Source: Moringa oleifera (lineage: Eukaryota; Streptophyta; Magnoliopsida; Brassicales; Moringaceae). From it: a stretch of DNA of 64,000 nt. Below, piece by piece: positions 23,213-35,240 of this stretch (its first letter is position 1; each line of letters starts with the position of its first letter). Both the position numbers and the translations under genes were made by a program. Location of the stretch: positions 1,054,001-1,118,000 of the forward strand of contig JAJFZO010000396.1 in the NCBI GenBank assembly GCA_021397835.1, in the 5' to 3' direction. The notes beneath the pieces are model-generated. The model had not been told where the DNA came from. It ran no database searches and saw nothing but the letters and a program-made list of their open reading frames with translations.

Positions 23213-24660
23213 ATGGTTTTAATGGGATACAAACCACCGACAATGAATGGTTGTTTGACAAGATTGAGTAACGACTTGATGGGATCGACGGAACTCTTCG
23301 CAATCTCATGCAGATGATGATTGCAATGACTATGGAAAGAAGACCAAATAAGTATGATATCATAAAGAATGGTAGCTAATAAGACTTAAGTCATACAGAT
23401 TTTATTCCAAGAAATTCTAGGACAGCAAATCATGTGGATTTGTAACCTAGACACCAACCACCTATTGACCCAGGGTTAAGGTGTTAACAACAGCTTATGT
23501 TAGGCCATGATGATTAATACCAACCTTAAATTGGCTCGAAAATCAATAAAAAAAGCCTCAATTCAAGCAAGATCAACCATGAATCGTGATTTTCATGAGC
23601 ATGTTCCGTTACAAGTCCATGAACAGTAAAAGCAAAAAGTTCTTATATGGCAGCATGATGGTGAGTATAAGGTTAGGGTTACCCTTCCACCTTTTTGAGA
23701 TAATAATTTTTAATGTCAAGGTTGGAAAAATATTCAACAAAGATAACCACGGAGATTGGATCATTTATCTGAAAAAGAAGAATATTTTTATTTTAGGGAC
23801 AAAGATCGAGGCTCCATACTCAAGAATTTAAGATGAAGATGAATTTACCAAGTTTTGATAGTCATTTAAACATTGAAGATTTTTTCAATTAGGTAAGAAT
23901 TGTTGAATTTTTTTTTTATTATTTGAATATTTCAGAAGAAAACCAAGTTAAGCTCGTGTAATATAAGTTGAAAGGCAGAGCTTCTGCTTGGTGGTAGCAA
24001 ATTTAATATAATCATCAACGCCAAGAAAAGCAGTGTATTTGCACTTGACCCAAGATGAAGCTATTACTACAAAGAAAATTTCTCTCTCTAAATTATAAGC
24101 AGTTTTTTTATCAACAATATCAAAATTGTCGACAAATCAATCATACTGTTAATGAATACATAGAAGAATTCTACCGTTTAAATACACAAGTTAATCTACT
24201 TGAGACAGAAGATTAATTGATTGCTTGTTATATTGGAGGCCTAAAGATGGTTATTCAAGATCTCTTCAAGGGATTTGGAACATGACAGATGTAGTTAATT
24301 TGACGATGAAACTAAAAACTTAAATCAACAGATCCATTATGCATCCTTAGAATAACTTTCAATGATAAAATTAAGAAGTTTCTTCTGCTTTAAAAGAGTC
24401 AACAACTCCAAGCAACAACAACAATCAAAATAAAAATACATCTTTGACTCAAAATTTAGCATAGAATCAAAATAATGTTTTAACCTCTGTTCGGCCCAAT
24501 ATCCAATATGGTAATTAAAAGTAACATCGAATCAATAATGATCCTTATGCGTGCCTTAATCTTAAAAAGTGTTTTCGATGCAACCAATCAGGCTACCTTT
24601 CAAATCAATATCCAAATAAAAGATCTGTTAACTTTGCATAAGAATATAGTAGTGATGAAA
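23213..24660 (+). pseudogene. gag of element B, decayed
   Basis: Pieces of a Ty3/gypsy gag: KMNLPSFDSHLNIEDFFN (about 23833), KLKGRASAWW (about 23971), NEYIEEFYRLNTQVNLLE (about 24151) and a zinc knuckle relic at 24570-24617. The knuckle reads CFRCNQSGYLSNQY: both first cysteines are kept, while the histidine and last cysteine both read tyrosine, each explained by one C-to-T or G-to-A change. Stops throughout. Confidence 0.75.
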
Positions 24661-24789
24661 AACAATTCTTGAAGAAGCAATTTATAATGGTGCTGAGTTT
24701 ACATAAGGAGATGTGGGAAAAATGGCATGTATTGTCCAACGACTCTTGCTTATCTTAAAAAACTTGATAACACTCAACGAGATAAGATC

Positions 24790-25160
24790 TTTCAAACCTA
24801 ATGCACTGTTCATAATAAGGTATGCAACATCATTATTGATAGTGGTAATAACGAGAATGTTGTCATTAAACCTCTCGTGAAAGCATTAAATTTGAAGACT
24901 GAGAAACGTTCTTCTCCATATAAGAAAGCATGGATTAAAAAAGGTTCGAAAGTTCAAGTGCAAAAAATTTGTAATATTTCTTTGTCAATGGAGAAATATT
25001 ACAAAGATGAGGTCGTATCATATATGATGCAATGGAGATGGACGCTTGTCATATCTTATTAGGAAAACTATGGCATTATGATGTTGATCTCACTTATAAA
25101 GGACGATATTATACTTATATCTTTCAGTGGCTTAACAAGAAGATCATGTTATTATCATAG
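24790..25160 (+). pseudogene. Aspartic protease region of element B
   Basis: NIIIDSGNNENVVIKPLV (DSG at 24838-24846) followed by LNLKTEKRSSPYKKAWIKKG and a segment like YKDEV, the usual plant gypsy retropepsin layout. Ser-to-Asn after DSG parallels element A. A single reading frame covers 24877-25062. Confidence 0.75.
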
Positions 25161-25269
25161 TCTCAACCTTCGAAAAGTAATTCTATTATTAAAGAAGATA
25201 AACCATTATTCACCAACATAGTAGCCTCAGAATTCTTCAAGTAGGTTAAAGAGCCAAGTTTTATCATAG

Positions 25270-26330
25270 TGTAAGTAGTGAAAGGCTAATATGAAGAAAC
25301 TGTTAAGGTTCCACCCAAAGAACTAAGATGTATTTGCTGATTTTACTGATTTGTCTCAATGAATTATCTAGTGAGCTATCTCCTATGCGAAATATTCAAC
25401 ATTATATTGATTTAGTGCCTGAAGTTAGTTTGCCTAACTTGTAACATTACCTATGAGCCCAACTGAGCATAAAGAGTTACAGTGGTAAGTTAATGAATTG
25501 CTCGATAAAGGTTTGACTCGTGAGAGTATAAATCCTTGTGCAGTTCCTACTTCGCTCACCTCAAAAAAGGATGACAATTAGAGAATGCGTGTGGATAGTC
25601 GAGCTATTAATAAAATAATGATCAAGTGTCACTTTCCCATTCCATGCCTTAATGATATGCTTGACAGGTTACAAGGTGCGTTGATATTCACCAAACTTAA
25701 CTTACGAAAAAGATATCACCAGACTACGTATGAGTTAGAATTTCATGTCGTTGTTCGTGCCTTGAAGTATTAGGAGCATTATTTGATTCAACGAGAGTTT
25801 GGGTTATTAACAAATCATTAAGCTTTAAAGTTCATCAATTCTCAAAAGATGATGAATCAGATGCATGCTTGATGGATTACCTTTTTGCAAAAGCTCACTT
25901 TTAGTATCAAACATAAATCTGGCAAAGAAAATAAAGTAACTAATGCATTAAGTTGGGGCTCCTCTTTAGTAACTACAATGAGTACTGAGGTGGTAAGGTT
26001 TGACTATTTAAAGGATATGTATGCTATTGATGAGGACTTTGGCAAAATATGGGCACAATGCAAAAGTAAGGAGTTTGCTTATGATTTTCTTATCTAAGAC
26101 GGATTCTTAGTTAAATGTATAAAATTATATATTCATATTTCTTCTTTACGTGAATATTTGATTAGAGAGTTATATGTTGGAGGATTAGAAGGACATGTCG
26201 ATTGAGACAAAGCAATTAGTTTGGTCAAAGAAAGATTTTAGTGGCCTCAATTAAAGAGTGATATTGGATATTTTGTTTAGCATTGCCTAATGTATCAAAA
26301 GGTTAAGGGAAAAATGTAAAATATTGGATT
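25270..26330 (+). pseudogene. RT/RNase H of element B with internal deletion
   Basis: The RT N-terminal block [20 protein letters not shown] (25585) and [20 protein letters not shown] are followed directly by RNase H C-terminal text (LTFSIKHKSGKENKVTNALS, 25888-25947). The palm with its YxDD motif and most of RNase H are missing, so the copy carries a deletion of several hundred bases. The zinc-binding N-terminus of integrase starts after 26150. Confidence 0.75.
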
Positions 26331-27230
26331 TTATACTCTTTTGCCTATTCCAGAGATAATTGGGCAAGATTTAACTATGGATTTCATTCCTAGCCTTTCA
26401 AGGACCCAACGAGGAGTTGATTCTCTTTTGGTTATAATTAATTGATTCTCCAAGATGGCTCACTTTTTTTCTTGCAAGAAGACTTCAGATGCTTCTTAGA
26501 TGGCTCATTTATTTTTTCGTGAGAATGTTCTCTTATATAGTATTCCTCGTTTAATAACTTCTGATAGAGATAAAAAAAAATTTTAAGTCACTTCTAAAGA
26601 ACTCTATGGAGATTATTTAATACTTTATTGAAGTATAGTACCATAAATCACCCTCAAACCAATGGACAAACTGAGGTGGCTAATCGTACTCTCGAAAATA
26701 TAATTTGATGTGTTAGTGGAGATAAAACAAAATAGTGGGATATTACTGTTCCACATATTAAGTTTGTTTTTAATAGTATGCCTAATCATTTAATCAAAAA
26801 TACTCCTTTTGAAGTTATCTACACTAGTATTTTAAGGCATATAGTGGATTTGTTTCCTTTGCCTTTTTTTTTTCCAATACCAACCTTAATGCTGAAGAAT
26901 TTGTAAAGCGAATTCAATAGATTCATCACGAGGTGAAGCAGAATTTAGATGAGGCTGATTTTTGTTATAAGATTATTATATACCAGCATCGACGTCTTAA
27001 GTTATTTAATGAAGGTGATCTAGTGATGGTTCATCTTTGAAAGTATCGTTTTTCTGTTGGCACATACGATAAGCTCAAAGATAAGAAGATCGGTCATTTT
27101 CACATCCTTCAAAAGATTAGTGATAATACTTACAAGATCGATCTTTCAAATGATATGAATATTTTCAATACTTTTATTATTGCTGATATCTTTGAGTATT
27201 TTCCCTCAGATAAGTTTTCTTTGCAGCCAT
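26150..27230 (+). pseudogene. Integrase of element B, decayed
   Basis: Pieces in order: REYLIRELYVGGLEGH (zinc-binding region), HCLMYQKVKG, LPIPEIIGQDLTMDFI (about 26340), SLLVIIN and FSKMAHFFSCKK (about 26443), a [17 protein letters not shown] block near 26640-26675 and a C-terminal FHILQKISDNTYKIDL-like block (about 27098-27150). Order and wording are typical of Ty3/gypsy integrase. Stops and frameshifts are frequent. Confidence 0.75.
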
Positions 27231-27273
27231 AAAACTCTAGGGAAAGTTTCCTTCAAAGTGAAAAGGATTTATA

Positions 27274-27588
27274 TAGTACACATTAACATAATGTCCTATT
27301 TTGATTAATGTCCTATTTTGATTAGATATATTAATTTCTTATTTTTTCAGGTTTTTCATTTTTAGTCTAAGTCAGTTTTTTATTCTTTCAGGTTTTTTAT
27401 TTCTAGTTTCCTTATTATTTTTATATTTCCTATTCTTACTTTATTTTTTTATATTATTTAAAGACTTATAATAATAACTATAAGGAATTCAACACAATTT
27501 ATCAAATTTTTTTCTAAAAGTTTAACCTTTAGGTTTGTTCTTTAATTTTATTCCACTTCTCTTTCAAAATAAACCTTCCACTGCATTA
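27274..27588 (+). mobile_element. Right LTR of inner element B
   Basis: About 315 bp homologous to 22831-23166 and shorter by a few small deletions. It is followed at once by GAATGTGATG and the resumed RNase H frame of element A. Confidence 0.88.
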
Positions 27589-29000
27589 GAATGTGATGCT
27601 TCTAATGTTGGTATTGGTGTTGTTTTTTTTCTTTTTTGAGTAAAGAAGGAAAGCTTATTGCTTTTTTTGATGAGAAGCTTAACGATTGTTGAAGGAAGTA
27701 TCCTACTTATAATAAATAGTTTTATGCGATTTATAGAGCCTTGTACTATTAAAGTTAATATCTTCTTGCAAAGTTGTTTGTTCTTTATTCTAATCATGAA
27801 GTATTGAAGTTCATTAATCACTAATACAAGTTAAATAAGAGACAAGTAACTTGGTTGAGCTTTTGCAATCTTATAACTTTACCATCAAGCACAAATTCGA
27901 TGTTCAAAATGTTGTTGCTAATGCATTGAGTAAGAATCATTCTCTTTTGTCAACCATGGAGGTTAATGCAGTGGGATTTGATGTTGTTTATGGATCTCTA
28001 TGTGAATGATATTAATTTTAGCTTAATATAATAGAATTGCAAATCAGGTCCTTTTAAATGATATTTTACATTTTATGGCTTTCTTTTTAAAGTTATTGCA
28101 TTGTTTTTTCATCTTGTTTTTTGAGATAAGTGATTTTAGCAGAAGCTCGTGGTACTATTTTAAGAGGACACTTTGGTAAAATTTTGGCTCTTATTTAAGC
28201 TAATTTTTGTTGACGAAATATGTTTAAAGATGTTGACAAATTTATAAAGCAATGCAAGGTATGTCATTTGGCTAAAACAAAGGGCCAAAATTTTAGTTTG
28301 TATACTCTATTAGCAGTGCTTAATGCTTCATGGGAGGATGTAAGTCTTGATTTTATTACGGGATTGCCAAGAACATAAAGGAACAAGGATTCAATCATAG
28401 TTATTGTTAACAGGTTTCAAAGACGCCTCACTTTATTCCTTGTAGCAAAAAAAAAAAAATGATGCATCTTATATTGCTGATTTTTATTTTAAGGAAACAT
28501 TATGAAGTTTTATGACATTCCAAAAATGATGGTTTCTAATCGAGATTCAAAGTTTCTTAGTCATTTTTAAAGAATTTTATGAAGGAAGCTAGGTACTTCA
28601 CTAAATTTAAGTAGCTATCATCATCCTTAAATCGATGGACAAATGCAAATAACAAATAAGAGCTTGGGAACTTACTAAGAAATTATGTCGACCAAAACAT
28701 TAAGCAATGGGGTCTTATTCTTCCACATATTGAGTTTGTCTACAACCGCTTCATACATCATAGTGTAGATATGAGTCCATTTGAAGTTGTTTACAGTACT
28801 AATCCTATAGGTTGTTTGAATTTGGTTCCTCATCTTACAAATAAGTAATTTAGTGGAGATGCTGATGAGAGGATAAAATAGATTAAGAAGTTGCATGAAA
28901 GTGTAACAATAGCCATTGAAAAGTAAAATGAAAAATATAAGCAAGTTGCTAATAAAACATTGAAAGCATGAAAAGTTCAAAGAAAATGGTCTAGTTTGGA
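27589..29000 (+). pseudogene. RNase H remainder and integrase of element A
   Basis: ECDASNVGIGVV (27589-27624) resumes the RNase H of element A exactly where element B interrupted it. Integrase follows with ARGTILRGHFGK (about 28143), FIKQCKVCHLAK (28239-28275), SWEDVSLDFITGLPR (28330-28374) and a SYHHP-block (about 28615). The HHCC zinc site keeps its cysteines. A poly-A run at 28448-28459 shifts frame. The order RT, RNase H, integrase confirms Ty3/gypsy. Confidence 0.8.
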
Positions 29001-29099
29001 TTCATCTAAGAAAAGAGAGGTTTCACAAGGTAAATTTGGGAATGTAAAATCAAAGACTAATAGTCCATTCAAGTTACTTAAGAGGATTAGTGAAATACT

Positions 29100-29372
29100 T
29101 ATGAGTTCGATTTACCAGCTGATTATGGAGTTTTTCCAACATTTAATATGGCTGACTTAAGTCCATATAATGTTGAGAAAGACATTGGAGACTTGAGAAC
29201 AAGTCTTTTTCAACCAGGGGATATTAACATAAGAGTGCATATGTTACCACAATCAGCCCTTGATGTTATAGTACTTTCTTTGACATACAACCCATTTTTC
29301 ATGCATTCTTTACAAGTCTATTTTGAGCCCAACTTTAGACAAGAGTCAACTTTGATTGTGGGAGAATTTTAG
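29100..29372 (+). pseudogene. C-terminal end of element A pol
   Basis: A 74-codon open frame begins MADLSPYNVEKDIGDLRTSL. The preceding text (ISENTYEFDLPADYGVFPTFN, split between frames) and DLSPY...DLRT...F..GD are the usual integrase tail of plant gypsy elements. I see no clear chromodomain. The frame ends inside the right LTR. Confidence 0.7.
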
Positions 29373-29690
29373 AGTATTCTTTTATGTATTGGAACATTCA
29401 TAATCTTATCTTTCAATCCTCTTTTAAAACAATACAAAAGCATTTTCTTAGAGAAAGTTATGATTGTTTCTTTAGATGAAGATAGTCGACATGCAGCCTA
29501 GCAAATTTTCCAAAGAAAGTAATTCCAGCCTATTACCTCTGCTTTTTGTCAAAGAAATACATTGAATGAGCTGGTTATTAGCAAAAACTTAATTATTTTT
29601 GTAATCCTTATGCATGAAATGTTGTTCTATGTACTAAGTATTTATTTTCATGCTTTAAAATTAGAAAAAAGCTTGAACTTTAATTGCATT
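29353..29690 (+). mobile_element. Right LTR of element A, 3'-truncated
   Basis: Aligns with the first half of the left LTR (19542-19870), then similarity stops near 29690. The missing 320 bases are not found downstream, so a deletion or a later insertion removed them. Confidence 0.7.
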
Positions 29691-30600
29691 GGAGAATTTT
29701 TATATTTAGGACTCCGCACATATGATTTTACAAAAATAATCAATATTATTAATTCATGTTTTTTTTAGCATTTTTTGAACAGTTTCGGACCAAGTTACCC
29801 TTAATGAAAAGCAACAATTACATTCTTACTCACTAAAAAGAATACCAAAAGTCAAACCAAGATTTTCTCCCTATTCTCTAATAGTGTCTTCATCTCTTTG
29901 CATTTATTACAATCTCTCACACTAGATTTAAGTGATTTTATGTTTATTTTTACAAAGTGATTATCCAAAAATATCGAGAAACTATCGAAAGTATTAGAAA
30001 TCTACAAAGGTATGTTTTAAAACTATTATTTCGATATAAAGTTTAGATTTTTTGTATTTTAGATACCCACAAACCAAATCTTCTTACGACGTCTGATTCT
30101 CTTTTTTTTTTTTGCATGTTTAATTTTATTTTTGTATATGAAAACTTGATTAAATGCTTCTGTCGTGTTTTAAATTATTTAAGTTACTAGTTTATGAATT
30201 TCTAATAATTAGGTATATTGGTATGTATTATTTTTATTTTTCTTTCAATACTTTGAAATTGATTAATTTTTTTTTAGAACAGTGGGTATATTGGTGTGTA
30301 TTATGTACGTGAACTGTGTTTTACTCTTTCATTTGTGGTGCTTGACCTTAAATTTCGCAAATGTTGCTAACTTGGGTTTAAGTCACATGAATCTTAACGC
30401 ATTATTAAAAATCGTAATAACTTTTAAGAGATTGTTTCTTCTTTCATAAATTCGTACTTATGCCTTTTTTAGTATTAAGTTTTTTATTTTAAACCTAACA
30501 TGTCAAGTTTCGTAGTAAGTTTTATACTTTCGTATCAATATCTTAAGTTTTCGTATCTATTTTTTTAATTTCGTATTAACATTTTATTATTTATTTTTTT
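29691..30600. other. Spacer before the Ulp1-type gene
   Basis: AT-rich and non-coding. From about 30440 to 30590 the word TTTCGTA recurs (TTTCGTAGTAAG, CTTTCGTATCAA, TTTTCGTATC, TTTCGTATTAAC), matching the words in the introns of the following gene. It may hold the 5' terminus of that element. Confidence 0.5.
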
Positions 30601-31668
30601 TCCTGTATAGATGAATGTTATTAAGAAATATTTGATTCCTAAAGAGAGTTGAAAGTTTTCAGCCAGAGTATTGAAGCACTGCGATACTAATGTCGTATCA
30701 AATATAAAATGTGTTTTGAATGACTTGCAAAGGCAGAAGTTCAATGCCATCTGCCTTGGTCACTTCTTAGAAGTGAATGAGTATTTCATATTTTCTAGCT
30801 TAGTCATCCACAATTTACTACTTCGACAGATTGAGCAATCTAATGATGAAAAAATGTGGTTTTGACTTGGGAAGCACGAAGTATGTTTTGGTAAAAAAAA
30901 AATTTGTTTAGTCACCGGGTTGAGATTTGAAGAGCTACTAGACACAAATTTGATTGCACCAAATCAATTTGGCATCCATGTAAGTATTTTGATAGGAAAA
31001 ACAAGGTTACCACTAGTTCTGTGAAGTCAAAACTACTTGAAAGAGAATTTGATGAAGATTCTGATGATGCAGTAAAGTTTGCGTTGGTTTACTTACTCAA
31101 TGCCTTCATCAAAGGCAGTGATAAGCGATAACATATCCCCCAGTGGCATTTTCACCTTATTGATAACTTAGAAGCATTCAATAGCTTTCCATGGGGTACT
31201 TAGTGTACTGTAACTCATTGATGTGTTTCAAAAAGGCTCTAACCACTCGAAATACTCAATGTGGGGAATTATTATATAATATATTTGGTTTTGTATAGGC
31301 ACTATAGGTATTAAACTTGTTGGTATTTATTTTCATTTATTTTTATGTTTTTATTTACTTTTTCAAAGACTTTGCAACACCTAACTTATCTTTTTATTCT
31401 AAGATTTTTACATTTGATGTGATACTTAGCACGAAGCAGCATGCCACATGAATAGTAAGACCACCATTGCCTAGAATTTGTTGGTGAAAATTTGATCATA
31501 AGCCACACAGTGGCCACTATAAGAGGATTTTTACAAACAAAGTACGTTTAAATTCGTATAATTATTGATTCATATGTAATATATTATTTTATTGGATTAT
31601 TCACACTATCGTGACAACACTTAGAAATCGTTATAACAATATTGAAGTCTTTTTTTTTTTATACAAAA

Positions 31669-31812
31669 TCGTGTCAAGATTTATCATTTTGGTACCAAGA
31701 TTCACTATTTTGTGCCAATATTCATCATTTCATGCCAAGATTCACCATTTTCATGCCAATATTCACCATTTCATGCCTAGATTCATCATGTTCGTGCCAA
31801 GTTTTACTATTT
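31669..31812. repeat. Minisatellite, unit 20-22 bp
   Basis: About seven imperfect copies of GTGCCAAGATTCATCATTTC lie head to tail. They sit between the DUF1985 region and the next probable exon, so probably in an intron. The unit is close to seven codons, which is why a 74-codon frame stays open across it. Confidence 0.85.
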
Positions 31813-32247
31813 ATGTGACATCTTTTAAAATCTAAATTCATTTCAATTTAGAATTTCGTGACACTATTTGCACATTCTTAGTTATATTTTTTATAATCAT
31901 AAAATTATTAATATGTAAGTAATTTTATTTATAAAATTTTTATTTGAATTAATATTTAATTATTATTTCAGATGATAGTGAATGTCAAACTCGAGTCGAC
32001 TTTCACTGAATGTGAAGTCTCATACTACCTGAGAATTGATGAGAGTGTATTGCCTCTGCATCTTAGTGCAACAAAACAATATCGGCTCAATAAGCATAGC
32101 AATGCTTCAACTAGTGAAGATAATAAGGATGATGAGAATTTTATGGCTAAAAAAGAAAAAAATCCAACAAAATTTCCTGTGGCTTTATCAAAGGTAGATA
32201 ATATATATAAAACCTTGTAATATTTAATCAATATTAGTTATATGTTA

Positions 32248-32267
32248 ATATATATATATATATATAT
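32248..32267. repeat. (TA)n microsatellite
   Basis: Ten TA units inside a probable intron of the Ulp1-type gene (32194-32339). Confidence 0.9.
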
Positions 32268-33469
32268 GCATATTATGTTTTTATTATTTAATTTTTTAAT
32301 TGATGACTAATTAATTTTTTTGATCGATGATTAAATGTAGCGACGATCTAGACACAATGCTACTTCACGACTAAGAGATGAGGATGTGGATGAGGTTGAG
32401 GATATAGAGGGAGATGGAAGGGATGATGTTAGAGGAGAAAGAGAGGAGAGGATATATAAAAATTTGATAGAGGAGGTTAGGACAGAGAATACGAGAATGA
32501 AAACTGCAATTATGGGTGAAGAATCCCAAGCTGAGATATCACAAACTAAGAGGATAAAGAAAGATACTGAGATTTGCCTTCATCTCGATAACTTAGAGGT
32601 GAAGGTAAATCTTATGAATGCAAGAATATTGAGTAATCAATCGAGCTTATGGCTGCCATATCCTTTATCAAACAAACATTTTGACAAGTTGTCTCCTCTG
32701 ATCAGGATCCTACATGCGTTGAGACTAACACACGCTAAAATGAGGTAATTTTATCAATATTTTGGTACAAGATCATAAGTTTCGTTACAAGATAATTCAT
32801 TGCAAAATTAACTTTTCGTTACAAGATTATACTAAAATCATTTCAAGAATAATTCATTGTAAAATTAAGTTTTGTTACAATATATTTGTTTATTATCTCT
32901 TGTAGGGTGGTGATGATGCAACTTTCAGTACACACCTTTTAGCTGCTAATGGCCAATATTCTCAAGAGCATATTAATGTAAGTGAGGTTAAGGGTGAGGA
33001 AGTGGGGGATGGAGATGGAGCAGTTGAGTCTGAAAGAGAAGCTGTGGCGAGCTTAACGACCGTTCCACCAAGGGAAGATAATGTGGTGCTAGTTTGTAGG
33101 ATGCGTAAGCGGTCTAGACAGCTGTGTAGTTCATACGTCAACCCCATTGAACATAAACGTATTAGGTCTAAGCAAATGATTGATTCAAAGTTACAACTAG
33201 ATGAAGACATATATAATAAATACGAAGCATTTATAAAGGAACAATCAATGTCATAGTGAGTAAACTTATGTATAATTTTTTTAATAGATATCATATATTT
33301 TCTTCATAAATATCATATAAATAACAAACTGACTTTTGTAATGCAGTCGCAATGTACATATTGGTTATTCTGTTAGTGTCGAGTGGTTTCGCACATTTAA
33401 GCTCAATGATCAATGGATCGACGATTCGACATGTCACCATCATACTAAATCATATCTAATTTATATGAT

Positions 33470-33930
33470 TTGTACCTAGGTATAATATTTTATATCAAAT
33501 ATTGGGATTGATACCTATGTTATATGCTTCCATATCAAGTATTATGATTCATATCTAAGTTATATGCTTTCGTATTAAATATTATGATTCGTGTCCAGTT
33601 ATATGATTTCGTATCAAGTATTATGATTGATGCCTCATTTTATATAATTTTTTGTGTAGTTATTCATCTCTATATTTATGTTTTTGTGGCAAGTATTATG
33701 ATTCGTGCTTAGATTGCATCATTTTGTGTCAAGATTTCGTGTCAAGTATTAGGATTCGTGCTTAGATTGCATCATTTCATGTCAAGATTCCATGTCAAGT
33801 ATTATGATTTGTACCTAAATTGCATCATTTCGTGTTAAGTATTATGATTTGTGTCTAGATTACATCGTTTCATGCCAGTGTCATATAATTTCGTATCAAG
33901 TATTATGATTTTTGTTTATATTTAATATTT
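33470..33930. repeat. Minisatellite, unit about 45 bp
   Basis: About nine degenerate copies of a unit built from TTTCGTGTCAAGTATTATG followed by ATTCGTGCCTAGATTGCATC. It lies between two coding pieces of the Ulp1-type gene, so probably in an intron. The unit shares words with the 31669-31812 array. Confidence 0.8.
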
Positions 33931-34997
33931 TGTGACATCGTCACTTGGTTTTTTCAGTACATTGATGCTTATTTATACCTTCTAAGAAAGTGATAGAAGG
34001 AGTTTTAAAATGTATATAAATAGGATATATGCATTTGTGACCCTTTACTTTATGTAAGTTTTAATAATTTTCATTGATTCTTTTTTTATTACACTGCTTT
34101 TTGTTTGTTATTTGACAATCTCTTTTATTTTTTTCTAAATGGTTTTATAGACATATTTTTTTCTTATATATAATAAGTACCAAGTAGATCTAGATGTTGA
34201 TGATCATTCAACAAACTCACAATGGGACACCCACCAATGGGACGATAGTCTTTTGGAGCGTTTGCGCGGAACATTTTGTGATGGCTGCCCACCATAGCAC
34301 ACTGTCAATAAGGTTAAAAAAAAATTATCTTCATCACTTTAAATAATTAATTTTAGCAATATTTCATTTCATTGAAATATGAGCAATTGCAGCTGTTAGT
34401 GCCATGCCATATTAGTGGAACGCATTGGCTTGTTGTCGTCATCGATCTGCAAAAATTTAATTTGCGCATTTATGACTCGTTTCGACAAACATGCGCCACC
34501 AGAAGTGCAAATTCGACAGAAAAATTGTTTTAGATTCATACTACCAAGTTTATTGTCAAGCGAGGGTTGCTTCATCACCAAACTTAATGTTGTAACTCCT
34601 ACAGTTCCATTGTCATGCACATTATATCCAAAGTCTCAAGTCTCTCAGCAAAAAATATCGTAAGTTTTAGTCATATCGATTTATTTACATTTCTAACACA
34701 TACTAACTAGCATATTTTCTTTTTTTTTTTCGTAGCGATAATTGTGGCCCTCATATGCTATATGCCATAGAGTATTTATTAGCTAGCAAGCTACTAAAGT
34801 ACGTCGATACCCAAATGCTAAAAATTAGAAAGTACATGACTGTTTATGTATTTGCTAACTCAACTGATGAGAACGATAACTCACCATGACAGCCCACATA
34901 TTATTTTTCACATAATTATTTTATATTATATTTTTGTTTGTATATTTTATATATAGAAAACAATATTGAATGACAACAATTATCATATGATTTGTAT

Positions 34998-35240
34998 AAA
35001 AGATGTTACGAAATTAGATCAATTTTACATTTAAAATATAAAAGAATGAGATAGGAGTAATTATGATAAGATTTTAACTAAAAGATGTTATGAAACTAAG
35101 CCAATCTTATGTTTAAACCAAGAAGAAACGAAATAAAAGTAATAACGATAAGATTTTAACTAAAACGTATTACAAAACTTAAACAATATGATAATAAAAA
35201 AATAAAAAAAATTATATCATATTGTCATGAAATCAAACAA
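34998..35240. repeat. Tandem repeat, period 82
   Basis: Copies begin at 34998, 35080 and 35162 with AAAAGATGTTACGAAA or variants, and the first two end in GATAAGATTTTAACT. The unit contains the reverse complement of the TTTCGTAACATC words seen upstream of and inside the Ulp1-type gene. Confidence 0.8.

Larger units (their letters stand above)
30611..34890 (+). pseudogene. DUF1985 / Ulp1 (C48) protease gene, MULE type
   Basis: Plus-strand pieces in family order. A DUF1985-like region at 30611-31290 contains HNLLLRQIEQSNDEKMWF, ICLVTGLRFEELL, and KFALVYLLNAFIKG in another part. Probable exons follow at 31972-32193, 32340-32743 (charged, coiled-coil-like) and 32906-33254 (RKRSRQLCSSYVNPIEHKR). 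A Ulp1-type cysteine protease occupies 34180-34887: GTHWLVVVIDL (His), LRIYDSF (Asp) and DNCGPHMLYAIEYL (Cys), with an intron at 34660-34735. At least two in-frame TGA codons and a frameshift between Asp and Cys show it is broken. Genes of this kind occur in plant Mutator-like elements, notably KAONASHI-type elements that lack a transposase; none is seen here. Ulp1 proteases cleave SUMO, but that activity is not shown for this family. Confidence 0.75.

Noticed and set aside
31669..33930. CRISPR array
   Set aside because: The repeats are degenerate, without unique spacers of constant length, and the DNA is plant nuclear.
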